25,930 nucleotides of DNA from Bog-756 sp036513075 (GTDB taxonomy: Bacteria > Actinomycetota > Acidimicrobiia > Acidimicrobiales > RAAP-2), in NCBI GenBank assembly GCA_036513075.1, contig DATBZS010000034.1, positions 1-25,930 of the forward strand, given 5' to 3'. The notes beneath the pieces are model-generated. The model had not been told where the DNA came from, made no database searches, and saw only the letters and a program-made list of their open reading frames with translations. Shown in pieces: positions 7,886 to 19,879 of this stretch. Every line of letters starts with the position of its first letter. The first letter of the stretch is position 1. Position numbers and translations under genes: made by a program.

Positions 7886-7906
7886 GTGGTGAGTGGATCA
7901 CACCAC
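7886..7906. promoter_or_regulatory. Small inverted repeat, operator-like
   Basis: GTGGTG (7886-7891) and CACCAC (7901-7906) form a 6-bp inverted repeat with a 9-nt spacer. It sits between the divergent promoter-like sequences at 7823 and 7928. It could be a repressor site; there is no other support. Confidence 0.2.
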
Positions 7907-7927
7907 GGGAGATCTGTTCACCACCTG

Positions 7928-7956
7928 TTTACTTTGGGGTCGCGATACCTCACAAT
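7928..7956 (+). promoter_or_regulatory. Promoter-like sequence driving a non-coding stretch
   Basis: TTTACT (7928-7933) and CACAAT (7951-7956) are separated by exactly 17 nt; each matches the housekeeping consensus in 4 of 6 positions. Transcription would start near 7963. No gene follows on this strand, only hairpins and a strong stem. Confidence 0.35.
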
Positions 7957-7962
7957 GCGACC

Positions 7963-8092
7963 GGCGATGACGGGAAGTATCCCGTCGTCCGTGGGGGAGG
8001 GCGCTCCGGTCCGAGTGATCGAGCCGTTCCAGTAGTAACCGGGGGATTCCGGGGGAGACAGAGGCCGGGTCGCAGACCCGGCCTCTGTCGCG
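7963..8092 (+). ncRNA. Candidate structured small RNA
   Basis: The stretch between the small membrane gene and thiD has no convincing coding frame. It contains a 10-bp hairpin with an AGTA loop (7966-7975 with 7980-7989, one G-U pair) and a G-rich single-stranded middle. It ends in a perfect 15-bp stem-loop (8057-8089). A promoter-like element lies just upstream. I could not match it to TPP, cobalamin, SAM or c-di-GMP riboswitch consensus elements. The hairpin at the end may equally belong to the thiD transcript from the other strand. This is a hypothesis from structure only. Confidence 0.3.
8057..8089. terminator. Strong symmetric stem-loop, probable terminator
   Basis: A perfect 15-bp stem (8057-8071 with 8075-8089) closes a 3-nt GCA loop. 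It lies 64 nt beyond the thiD stop, where a terminator of the thi operon is expected. No T-run follows on either strand, as is frequent in high-GC actinobacteria. Being symmetric, it could stop transcription from both sides. Confidence 0.75.
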
Positions 8093-8152
8093 CCCACCGA
8101 CCGGTCGCCGTCTGGCGATGCGACCTGCCCGACCCACCGGGGATGGCTCCGG

Positions 8153-9025
8153 TCAGTCCCGGGACCAGCCGAAGGGGTCGAGGGGTCCGTGGCCGTGGCC
8201 GAGGTCCCAGCCGGCAGCGCTCTCGAGGGCCTGGTGGACGAAGGCCTTGGCCCGTGCCACTGCGGCGGGGACGTCATGACCCGACGCCAACAGTGCGGCC
8301 GTAGCCGACGCCAGGCTGCACCCCGTTCCGTGGTTGTTCCGGGTGGTCACCCGGTCCTGCTCGAGCACGGTGACGTCGGTCCCGTCGAAGAGGACGTCGG
8401 CCACCCGGTCGGGCGCGGGCCCTGGTCCCGCCGCGTGCACCCCAGGGAGGTGGCCACCTTTGACCAGCACCCACGTAGCCCCGAGACGGTGGATGCGGGC
8501 GGCGAGGTCGGCCATGGCGTCGACGTCGGCCCCGGTGTCGTCCAGAGGGTCGACACCAGCCAGGATCGCCGCCTCGAACAGGTTGGGCGTCACCACTAGG
8601 GCGTGGGGGACCAGCCCGTGGCGGTAGGCGTCGACGGCTTCGTCATCGAGGAGGCGCCGACCCGACGAGGCCACCATGACCGGGTCCACCACCAGCGCCG
8701 GAAGGTGGCCGGCCCCCGCCCGTCGGGCCACCAGACGGACGATGGCCGTGGTGGCCAGCATGCCGGTCTTGGTGGCGGCCACGTCGAAATCGTCGAGGAC
8801 GGCGGAGATCTGGGCGTCGACAACGTCGGCGGGCACCGGGTGGACGGCCGTGACCGCGGCGCTGTTCTGGGCGGTGACCGCGGTGACCACGGTGGTGGCG
8901 AACACCCCGAGGGCGCTCATGGCCTTGAGGTCGGCCTGGATTCCGGCTCCCGCACCCGAGTCCGACCCGGCGATCGTGAGCGCGACGGGGGGCGTGGTCG
9001 CCCGTCGGCCGGCCGGCCGGGTCAC
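8153..9025 (-). CDS. thiD: Hydroxymethylpyrimidine/phosphomethylpyrimidine kinase
   Basis: The enzyme phosphorylates HMP to HMP-P and HMP-PP, the pyrimidine precursor of thiamin. The 290-residue ribokinase-fold protein has the ThiD N-terminus PVALTIAGSDSGAGAGIQADLKAM, the segments TAVTAQNS and KTGMLATTAIV, VDPVMVASSGRRLLDDEAV, VVTPNLFEAAILAG, and WVLVKGGHLPG. The C-terminal anion-hole motif is NNHGTGCSLASATAALLASG. Length is slightly above the usual 260-270. The GTG start overlaps the thiG stop in a GTGA, showing translational coupling. It is the last gene of thiO-thiS-thiG-thiD and is followed by a strong stem-loop. Cytoplasmic. Confidence 0.95.
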   Translation of the reverse strand: MTRPAGRRATTPPVALTIAGSDSGAGAGIQADLKAMSALGVFATTVVTAVTAQNSAAVTAVHPVPADVVDAQISAVLDDFDVAATKTGMLATTAIVRLVARRAGAGHLPALVVDPVMVASSGRRLLDDEAVDAYRHGLVPHALVVTPNLFEAAILAGVDPLDDTGADVDAMADLAARIHRLGATWVLVKGGHLPGVHAAGPGPAPDRVADVLFDGTDVTVLEQDRVTTRNNHGTGCSLASATAALLASGHDVPAAVARAKAFVHQALESAAGWDLGHGHGPLDPFGWSRD

Positions 9026-9822
9026 ACCGCGTCCGTGCCTTCGGGGGCGACCATGCCCTCGAAGGACGACGACGCCTCGGCCACGAACCGGCGGGCGATG
9101 CGCCCGGCCCGCCGGGCGGCCCGGCCGGCCGACACCGCATCGCGCATGGCGGCGGCCATCCCGGCCGGGTCCTCGGCTCGGGTGACAGCTGATGCCACCA
9201 GGACGGCGCTGCAGCCGAGCTCCATGGCCAGACAGGCGTCCGACGCGGTACCGATACCGGCGTCGAGGACGACGGGAACACCGGCCTGCTCCACGATCAG
9301 TTCGATGTTGTGGGGGTTGCGGATACCGAGTCCGCTACCGATAGGCGAGCCCAGTGGCATGACGGCGCTACAGCCGACCTGCTCGAGCCGCCGAGCCACC
9401 ACCGGGTCGTCGCCGCAGTAAGGGAGGACGACGAACCCGTCGTCGACCAGTCGTTCGGCGGCGTCGAGCAGCTCGACGGGGTCGGGCAGCAGGGTCCGGT
9501 CGTCGCCGATCACCTCGAGCTTGATCCAGTCGGTGGCGAAGGCATCGCGGGCGAGCTGGGCGGTCAGAATTGCGTCGGCCGCAGTAAAGCAGCCGGCTGT
9601 GTTGGGCAGGATCCGGATGCCCATTCCGTCCAGGAGTTCGACCAGCGAGTGGCGGGTGACCGGGTCGACCCGGCGCACGGCCACGGTGGCGAGCGACGTG
9701 CCCGAGGCCCGGAGCGCGCCGGCCAGCGACTCCGGGCTCGTCATTCCGCCGGTACCGAGCAGCAGGCGCGACCCGAGATCGGTGCCGGCAATCGTGAGCG
9801 GATCGGGTTCGACGTCGGTCAT
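9022..9822 (-). CDS. thiG: Thiazole synthase
   Basis: ThiG condenses 1-deoxy-D-xylulose 5-phosphate, dehydroglycine and sulfur from ThiS-thiocarboxylate into the thiazole phosphate of thiamin. The 266-residue TIM-barrel protein has GSRLLLGTGGM, TVAVRRVDP, LPNTAGCFTAADAI and DWIKLEVIGD, where Lys101 is the expected Schiff-base lysine. It also has VLPYCGDDPVVARRLEQVGC, MPLGSPIGSGLGIRNPHNI, PVVLDAGIGTASDACLAMELG and AVLVASAVTRAEDP, all family signatures. It lies 43 bp after thiS and overlaps thiD by 4 bp. A TACCGT box 8 nt before its ATG may give an internal leaderless transcript. Confidence 0.97.
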   Translation of the reverse strand: MTDVEPDPLTIAGTDLGSRLLLGTGGMTSPESLAGALRASGTSLATVAVRRVDPVTRHSLVELLDGMGIRILPNTAGCFTAADAILTAQLARDAFATDWIKLEVIGDDRTLLPDPVELLDAAERLVDDGFVVLPYCGDDPVVARRLEQVGCSAVMPLGSPIGSGLGIRNPHNIELIVEQAGVPVVLDAGIGTASDACLAMELGCSAVLVASAVTRAEDPAGMAAAMRDAVSAGRAARRAGRIARRFVAEASSSFEGMVAPEGTDAV

Positions 9823-9830
9823 CGTCCGCC

Positions 9831-9836
9831 ACGGTA
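9831..9836 (-). promoter_or_regulatory. Possible internal -10 box before thiG
   Basis: TACCGT on the minus strand ends 8 nt before the thiG ATG in the only real gap (43 bp) of the thi operon. A leaderless internal transcript of thiG-thiD is possible. No -35 was identified. Confidence 0.3.
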
Positions 9837-9865
9837 CCTCTGGACGGGGTCGAGGCGGCCGCCGG

Positions 9866-10075
9866 TCAGCCGCCGGCCGCCGCCGTCACGATCTCGACGG
9901 CGTCGCCCGGTGCCACCGTGGTGCGGTCCCACGTGCTCTTCGGTACCACCTCGGCGTTGACGGCCACGGCCACCCCCCGGGGTGACGGGCACCACCGGGC
10001 CACCAACACGGCCACCGTGGTACCCGGAGCCAACTCCTGGGTCTCGCCGTTGACGGTACACGTGCCGCCGCTCAC
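9866..10075 (-). CDS. thiS: Sulfur carrier protein ThiS
   Basis: This 69-residue ubiquitin-like protein begins MSGGTCTVNGETQELAPGTT, has VAVAVNAEVVPKSTWDRTTVAPGDAVEIV, and ends in the obligatory Gly-Gly (TAAAGG). The C-terminal glycine is adenylated and converted to a thiocarboxylate that donates sulfur to ThiG. The GTG start at 10075 overlaps the thiO stop (GTGA). No adenylyltransferase (ThiF/MoeB) is in this window, so activation must come from elsewhere in the genome. Confidence 0.93.
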   Translation of the reverse strand: MSGGTCTVNGETQELAPGTTVAVLVARWCPSPRGVAVAVNAEVVPKSTWDRTTVAPGDAVEIVTAAAGG

Positions 10076-11235
10076 GACCCCGCTCCTCGGTCGGCGAACC
10101 GGGCGGGTCGGAATGCATCGAAGGGACCCGGACCGGCGCCCGTCCGGTCGCCGCAACCGTCGAGCAGGGACACCACCTCGTCGGCCGTGACGGGGGCGAG
10201 CAGGACCCCGTTGCGGTAGTGGCCCGTGGCCACGAGCAGTCCAGCAACGGACGTGCTGCCGACGATGGGACCGTTGTCGGGGGTTCCCGGGCGGAGACCC
10301 GGGGTCACCTCGACCACCGAATACTCGTCCAGGGCCGGGACGACCCGTCGGGCGTCCTCGATCAGGTCGGCAACTCCGCCGAGGGGTACATCGAGGGCAG
10401 AACCCCGTTCCTCCACCGTGGCTCCCAGCACGAGACCCCCGTCGTCCCGGGGCACCAGGTAACAGGACCGGCCGTGGACGAGCGCCCGCACCGTGCGCCG
10501 CAACCGGGGGACGCCGTCGGTGGCCTGGAGTCGGACGGTGACGCCCCGGACCGGCCGGACCGGTGGGCGCCATGGATCGGGTACACCTTCGATGTCGCCG
10601 GACCGGCTACCGGCGGCCAGCACCACGGCGGAGCCGTCGACCGGTGGGCCGTCCTCCCGGGTCACACCCCGCACCTGGTCGCCGTCGACCTCGATCCTGG
10701 CCACCCGGTCGGCCACCATGGTGACCGCGGCCGCCCGGCAGGCCGCCACCAGGGCGGTGGCCACGGCCCGGTTGTCCACCTGATGGTCGTCGGGAAGCTC
10801 GACCCCGCCGCTGATTCCGGGCGCGAGCAGGGGCTCGGCCTCCCGGCAGGCCCGGACCCCGAGGCGCAGGGCCGGTAGCCCGATGGCCAGATGGAAGGCG
10901 AGGATCCGGTCGGTGGCGGCCCGGTCGGACGGGTCGCCGGACACCAGCAGGGTCCCCTCCGATCGGTAGTGGACCGCCAGTCCACTGGCCGCCTCCAGGT
11001 CCCGGGCGAATCCGGGCCAGGCGGCGGCGGCCGCCAGATTGAGGGCGGCCAGCGCCTCCTCGCCGAAGTGGGCCTCGGCCACCGGGGCCAACATCCCGGC
11101 CGCCGCCCAGGTGGCCCCCCGCCCGGGTGCGGGATCGACGAGGGCCACGTCACGCCCGGAAGCGGCGGCCCGCCAGGCCACGGCCAGGCCGACGATGCCG
11201 CCCCCCACGACCACGATGTCGTGGTGGTCGCTCAC
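10072..11235 (-). CDS. thiO: Glycine oxidase ThiO
   Basis: ThiO oxidises glycine to iminoglycine (dehydroglycine) for thiazole formation, with FAD. The 387-residue protein starts MSDHHDIVVVGGGIVGLAVAWR, the dinucleotide-binding GxGxxG motif. It shows the DAAO-family segments GRGATWAAAGMLAPVAEAHF and LPDDHQVDNRAVATAL, and near the C-terminus VEVTPGLRPGTPDNGPIVGST and LLVATGHYRNGVLLAPVTADEVV. The frame is open a further 88 codons upstream, but that stretch is not ThiO-like. The GTG at 11235 puts FAD binding at the usual place and overlaps the stop of a short leader ORF. First gene of the thi operon. Cytoplasmic. Confidence 0.93.
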   Translation of the reverse strand: MSDHHDIVVVGGGIVGLAVAWRAAASGRDVALVDPAPGRGATWAAAGMLAPVAEAHFGEEALAALNLAAAAAWPGFARDLEAASGLAVHYRSEGTLLVSGDPSDRAATDRILAFHLAIGLPALRLGVRACREAEPLLAPGISGGVELPDDHQVDNRAVATALVAACRAAAVTMVADRVARIEVDGDQVRGVTREDGPPVDGSAVVLAAGSRSGDIEGVPDPWRPPVRPVRGVTVRLQATDGVPRLRRTVRALVHGRSCYLVPRDDGGLVLGATVEERGSALDVPLGGVADLIEDARRVVPALDEYSVVEVTPGLRPGTPDNGPIVGSTSVAGLLVATGHYRNGVLLAPVTADEVVSLLDGCGDRTGAGPGPFDAFRPARFADRGAGS

Positions 11236-11258
11236 CCGGGTGGGGCCGTGCTTGTCAT
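11232..11258 (-). CDS. Possible 8-codon leader peptide upstream of thiO
   Basis: ATG at 11258 starts an 8-residue frame, MTSTAPPG, whose TGA (11234-11232) overlaps the thiO GTG in a GTGA. A TAGCAT box ends 6 nt before this ATG, so a transcript would begin at the leader ORF without a 5' leader. Ribosomes finishing here would be placed on the thiO start, which has no good ribosome binding site of its own. Seen directly: the frame, overlap and box. Translation is inference. Confidence 0.4.
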   Translation of the reverse strand: MTSTAPPG

Positions 11259-11264
11259 GGGGCC

Positions 11265-11270
11265 ATGCTA
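11265..11270 (-). promoter_or_regulatory. Possible -10 box of the thi operon
   Basis: TAGCAT on the minus strand, 29 nt before the thiO GTG and 6 nt before the ATG of the short leader ORF. No TPP riboswitch elements were found between it and the gltB start region. Confidence 0.4.
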
Positions 11271-11343
11271 CGGCCGGCGGACCGCGGCCCTGGTGAGGGG
11301 GCCGATCGGGAAGGACAGGTGGAGTCCGTCGGTGGTGACCGTG

Positions 11344-11349
11344 TAGAGT
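11344..11349 (+). promoter_or_regulatory. Possible -10 box of gltBD
   Basis: TAGAGT fits TANNNT and would give a leader of about 60 nt before the gltB GTG. The leader contains a CCCGCGCGGG palindrome (11378-11387) and a GGAG ribosome binding site (11406-11409), 7 nt before the start codon. No clear -35. Confidence 0.3.
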
Positions 11350-11416
11350 TGTCGGACCACGCAAGGGCCAACGTCGTCCCGCGCGGGGAGATCCACTTCT
11401 CTTCTGGAGCGACCCT

Positions 11417-16040
<4,624 letters not shown>

Positions 16041-16048
<8 letters not shown>

Positions 16049-17549
16049 CGTCAGCGGTTTCCTCAAATTCGGCCGCCAATTGCCGGCCCGCCGGCCGGTG
16101 CCGGTGCGGCTGCGGGACTGGAAGGAGGTCTACGAGCCGTTCGCGGCCGAGGACGCCTCCCACCAGGGGGCGCGGTGCATGGACTGCGGCATCCCCTTCT
16201 GCCACGAGGGCTGCCCGCTGGGCAACCTCATCCCCGAGTGGAACGACCTCGTCTACCGCGACGACTGGTCCGAGGCCATCGAGCGGCTGCACGCCACCAA
16301 CAACTTCCCCGAGTTCACCGGGCGGCTGTGCCCGGCACCGTGTGAGGGAGCGTGCGTACTCGGCATCAACGACGACCCGGTGACCATTGAACGGATCGAG
16401 TACGAGATCATCGAGCGGGCCTGGTCCGAGGGGTGGGTGGAGCCGGTGCGTCCGACCGCACCGACGGGCAAGCGGGTGGTCGTGGTCGGATCCGGCCCGG
16501 CCGGCCTGGCCGCCGCCCAACAGCTCTGCCGAGCCGGACACTCGGTGGTCGTCTACGAGCGGGCCGAGCGTCCCGGTGGGCTGCTCCGCTACGGCATCCC
16601 GGAGTTCAAGATGGAGAAGGCCGTCCTCGACCGCCGCCTGGCCCAGATGGAGGCCGAGGGCGTCGAGTTCCGCTGTGGCATATCGGTCGGGACCGCCTCG
16701 CCCGAAGTGTCCCGTGCGTTGGCCGAGGGAGCGACGGTGCTCCCGACTGCTGACCTGGTCACCAACTACGACGCCGTGGTACTGGCCGGAGGGGCCACCC
16801 TGCCCCGTGATCTCCCCGCCCCGGGGCGCCACCTCGACGGCATCCACCGGGCCATGGACTACCTGAAGCCCTCCAACATGGTCAGGGAGGGCCTGTTGGC
16901 CGCATTACCGATGACAGCCGAGGGCAAGCACGTGGTCATCATCGGCGGCGGCGATACCGGGGCCGACTGCCTGGGCACGGCCCATCGCCAGGGCGCCCTC
17001 AGCGTCCACCAGCTCGAGATCATGCCCGAGCCCCCGGACGCCCGAAGTGAGGACAATCCGTGGCCGACCTGGCCGCTGATCCTACGTACCTCGTCGGCCC
17101 TCGAGGAGGGTGGCGAGCGGATCTTCTCGGTGACCACCGACGAATTCGTGGACGACGGATCGGGAGCGGTGGCCGCCCTGCGGGGTCACGAGGTCGAGCT
17201 CACGACCGGTGCGGACGGTCGGCCGTCGTTCCTGGCCGTCGAGGGCAGCGAATTCGAACTGCCCTGTCAACTGGTGCTGCTGGCCATGGGCTTCCTCGGG
17301 GCCGAGCCGGACGGTGTGGTGGCCGACCTCGGCCTCGAGCTCGACGCCCGAGGCAGTGTGGCTGCCGACGATCGGTGGGCCACCAACGTCGACAACGTCT
17401 TCGTGTGCGGCGACATGACCCGGGGTCAGAGCCTCATCGTCTGGGCCATCGCCGAGGGGAGGTCGGCGGCGGCCGCCGTCGACCGGCACCTGATGGGGGA
17501 CACAGCCCTGCCGGCGCCGATCCGGCCAGGGCAGCTGGCCCTGCGCTAA
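16041..17549 (+). CDS. gltD: Glutamate synthase (NADPH) small subunit
   Basis: GltD passes electrons from NADPH through FAD and 4Fe-4S clusters to GltB. The 502-residue protein has the N-terminal cysteines Cys46, Cys49, Cys54, Cys58 (CMDCGIPFCHEGC) and Cys97, Cys101, Cys105 (CPAPCEGAC) for two clusters. The FAD site is VVVVGSGPAGLAAA (about 146-159), with ERPGGLLRYGIPEFKMEK. The NADPH site is VVIIGGGDTGADCLGTA (GGGDTG at 302-307). The C-terminal FAD segment is VFVCGDMTRGQSLIVWAIAEGR. The ATG at 16041 lies inside the gltB stop region (ATGGGTGA), so translation is coupled. Length and domain order are normal. Confidence 0.98.
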
Positions 17550-17623
17550 CTTTTGCAAGCATCCGGTCTGGCCGGGTGGAGCGCCGGGTGCCACACTGGT
17601 TGCTCGTCAGCGGGGGGACAGGG

Positions 17624-18307
17624 ATGGACGTACGGGCGGTCGGGCGGGCACGTGTCGACAAGTGGTGGTGGGCTGTACCCGTGGTCGGACTCGCCCTGCT
17701 GGCGGGGTGTTCGTCGTCACCAGCCGCCGCACCGAACACGGTGATGGTCGTCGGGGACTCGGTCGCTCTCCTCGAGCAGTCGGTGCTGACCCCGATGCTC
17801 GCTCCACCGCACCATGTGGTCTACGTCGCCCGGTACCACTCCGGCATCGCTCCATTCGCGACGGTGACGACCAGCCGCATGTCGAGTTCGGGGATTCCCA
17901 GGGCGATGATCGTCAACATCGGTACCGACGAGGCCTCCCGACCCCGACCGCGCCCGACGACCGTACCGACGCTGCAGCCGTTCATGGATGCCGTTTCGGG
18001 CGTGTCCTGTGTCGTGCTGACGACCGTCAGCCTCGGTGCCGACGAACGTAGCCGGACCTCGGTGGCGCTCATCCTCAACAACGAGATCAAGCGCCTGGCC
18101 ATCGCCGATCCGAAACGAATCAAAGTGGTCGACTGGGAGAACTTCCTCGTCACTCTGCCCGCGGCCAAACTGTCGACCTACCTCCGACCCGACCGGATCC
18201 ATCCCACGGCGGCCGGCGCCCAGTGGTTGGCCACGTCGGACGTGTCCGGGATCCAGGCGTGCGGGAAGGTCGCCCAACCCACCGCGATCGGCGCCATCGG
18301 GCGCTGA
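17624..18307 (+). CDS. SGNH/GDSL-type hydrolase-like lipoprotein
   Basis: The 227-residue protein begins with a lipoprotein signal: a charged start, hydrophobic WWWAVPVVGLALLAG, then lipobox LLAGC with Cys29, so it should be anchored outside the membrane. The mature part resembles SGNH hydrolases: block I VMVVGDSVALLEQ (candidate nucleophile Ser46), an Asn in IVNIGTDEA (Asn98), and block V RPDRIHPTAAGAQWLA (Asp190, His193). The domain is short and block II is not clear. Such proteins often remove or add acyl groups on cell-envelope glycans; the substrate here is unknown. The ATG at 17624 has a G-rich ribosome binding region. The gene follows gltD by 74 bp but is functionally unrelated. Confidence 0.75.
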   Translation: MDVRAVGRARVDKWWWAVPVVGLALLAGCSSSPAAAPNTVMVVGDSVALLEQSVLTPMLAPPHHVVYVARYHSGIAPFATVTTSRMSSSGIPRAMIVNIGTDEASRPRPRPTTVPTLQPFMDAVSGVSCVVLTTVSLGADERSRTSVALILNNEIKRLAIADPKRIKVVDWENFLVTLPAAKLSTYLRPDRIHPTAAGAQWLATSDVSGIQACGKVAQPTAIGAIGR

Positions 18308-18362
18308 GCCTCCTTGCCGGTACCGGAACCCGGCATGATCCGAGCTCGACCATGATGGGGCC

Positions 18363-18962
18363 ATGACTGGACGACCGGCCGGACCCGACGACCTCTCTGC
18401 GGTGGCGACGACCCTGGCCGGTGCCTTCGACGCCGACCCAGCCTGGACGTGGGTCTTTCCCGATCCGGCACGACGCCCCGTGCAGCTTCGGGCGTTCTGG
18501 CTTCTGCTGCTCGAGGGTGCGGTCGACCACGGCTGGATCTGGACGACGCCGGATGCCGGGGCGGCCACGGTGTGGATCCCGCCGGGCAAGCCCGAATTGA
18601 CTCCAGCCCAGGAGGCCCGGGTCGGTGAGCTGTTCGAGGAGCTCCTCGGACCCGATGTGTGGCGATCCACCCTGTTGGGTGAGGCGTTCGAAGTCGCCCA
18701 CCCGGCGGCGCCTGAGCACTACTACCTGAGCCTGTTCGGCACCCGGCCTGATCTGCGGGGCCGGGGCGTCGGCATGGCCCTCCTGGCCGACAATCTGGCC
18801 CGAATCGACGCCGAGGGCGCCCCCGCCTACCTCGAATCGACCAACCCGGCCAACCTCGATCGCTACCGGTCGGTCGGGTTTGTGGACCACGGCTCGTTCG
18901 CCCTGGGCGACGATGGCCCGATCGTCACCACCATGTGGCGGGAGCCGCACCCGATGGCCTGA
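18363..18962 (+). CDS. GNAT-family N-acetyltransferase
   Basis: The 199-residue protein has GNAT features. The N-terminal region (DLSAVATTLAGAFDADPAWTW) matches the DPxFxWLFPD-type start of this subgroup, and AATVWIPPG is strand 3. The acetyl-CoA motif is LFGTRPDLRGRGVGMALLADNLARI (R-G-x-G-x-G/A at about 138-143), followed by AYLESTNPANLDRYRSVGFVDHGSF. The substrate cannot be deduced. The ATG at 18363 is preferred because it gives the standard start of the fold. A CATGAT 6 nt upstream could be a -10 but matches poorly. It ends the GC-rich core part of the window. Confidence 0.85.
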   Translation: MTGRPAGPDDLSAVATTLAGAFDADPAWTWVFPDPARRPVQLRAFWLLLLEGAVDHGWIWTTPDAGAATVWIPPGKPELTPAQEARVGELFEELLGPDVWRSTLLGEAFEVAHPAAPEHYYLSLFGTRPDLRGRGVGMALLADNLARIDAEGAPAYLESTNPANLDRYRSVGFVDHGSFALGDDGPIVTTMWREPHPMA

Positions 18963-19315
18963 GGGAACTGCGCGATTCGTTCCGGAGACGTACACCGACA
19001 TCGTCGGCCTCTCGTCCGTTCGGCGACCGGGCGTGTCGTCAGCATCACTGCCCGATGGAACCATCCGTCGATGGTCATCCACCTGGGGTGATCGACCCGA
19101 ACGACGTCGGCGAGCTTGGGACGACGTCCATCCCAAGACCGCCGGAATGGCTACGAGGCGGTCTGGTGACTGCAAAGAGAATGAAAAGGGACCCGACTTC
19201 CGTAAAAGTCACGCCGGTCTGGTGGCTCAGGGCAACGAACATTCGGCGGTGATGTGACCGGCGTGAACGCCTCGGTAACGGGCTTCGTGATGTTCATTCC
19301 ATGTAACGCGCCAGG
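18963..19315. other. 353-bp intergenic stretch at the change from core to accessory sequence
   Basis: No reading frame here looks like a protein, and no tRNA fold was recognised. It contains a 7-bp hairpin at 19115-19137 and a smaller one near 19194-19209 (GACTT and AAGTC arms). GC content falls visibly from about 19160 onward. It may be an old insertion boundary or gene remnant. Confidence 0.4.
19115..19137. terminator. Weak hairpin downstream of the acetyltransferase gene
   Basis: CTTGGGA (19115-19121) pairs with TCCCAAG (19131-19137) around a 9-nt loop. No T-run follows. It lies 153 bp after the acetyltransferase stop; the terminator role is uncertain. Confidence 0.25.
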
Positions 19316-19765
19316 TCAGACTAGCCAGTGCCCTTCCCGCATGACTGTACGGCCGTCGTTCTCATCGACGTCCCTCCACACTTGGATACGGTCGGGTCGA
19401 AGGAGTATGTACACAGGATCTGCCTCAAAGGTTCTGGGATCCCAGCCAGATTGCGTCTGGTAACGATCCGCGATGGCTGTAGACGCGTCCCCGCCATGGA
19501 CGGTATCCACATGGACCGCATCGATCATCACGACGTCACGGGTCTTCCCGAGTGCGAGCGTCGCCCGCCCGGTCTCAATGATGTGCCTGGAGGTCATCGA
19601 CGTGGCCTCCGTCGCAAGGACGACATGTTCCCCATCCCACGAGAGGGACATTGGCACCAGGTGTGGCCTGCCGGTCGAGGACGACGTGGCTACCCAAAGG
19701 TCGGTATTCCGCGAGGTGAGGGCGCTCAGTGCATCAGATTTGCGCTGTTCGGAAGACCGCGGCAT
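19316..19765 (-). CDS. Pyridoxamine 5'-phosphate oxidase-fold (flavin/F420 split-barrel) protein
   Basis: The 149-residue protein has the split-barrel pattern. DLWVATSSSTGRPHLVPMSLSWDGEHVVLATEATSMTSRHI covers the first strands, and RATLALGKTRDVVMIDAVHV follows. The conserved tail PVYILLRPDRIQVWRDVDEN matches actinobacterial PPOX-family proteins. Members bind FMN, F420 or heme, or act as F420-dependent reductases. The gene context, an unrelated accessory region, does not say which. The ATG at 19765 gives a normal N-terminus (SALTSRNTDLWVAT). Codon use is less GC-biased than in the thi and glt genes. Confidence 0.82.
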   Translation of the reverse strand: MPRSSEQRKSDALSALTSRNTDLWVATSSSTGRPHLVPMSLSWDGEHVVLATEATSMTSRHIIETGRATLALGKTRDVVMIDAVHVDTVHGGDASTAIADRYQTQSGWDPRTFEADPVYILLRPDRIQVWRDVDENDGRTVMREGHWLV

Positions 19766-19879
19766 TCCCCAATCCTGCCACCCGCCGAGGCGCGATCCCT
19801 GTTGGACTTTGCTCGGTCAGGCGAGGGTCACGGGGTGCTGCGGGAATCGCATCTGGTTGTTTCCTAAGGGCGTGTCCAA

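Noticed and set aside
7918..8277. Minus-strand frame of 119 codons between thiD and the small membrane gene
   Set aside because: It overlaps the thiD end and the perfect stem-loop, whose palindrome alone generates much of its sequence. No family features.
19170..19260. tRNA-like look around TGGCTCAGGG
   Set aside because: The D-arm-like string is not followed by an anticodon arm, a T-arm with GTTC, or a pairing acceptor stem.
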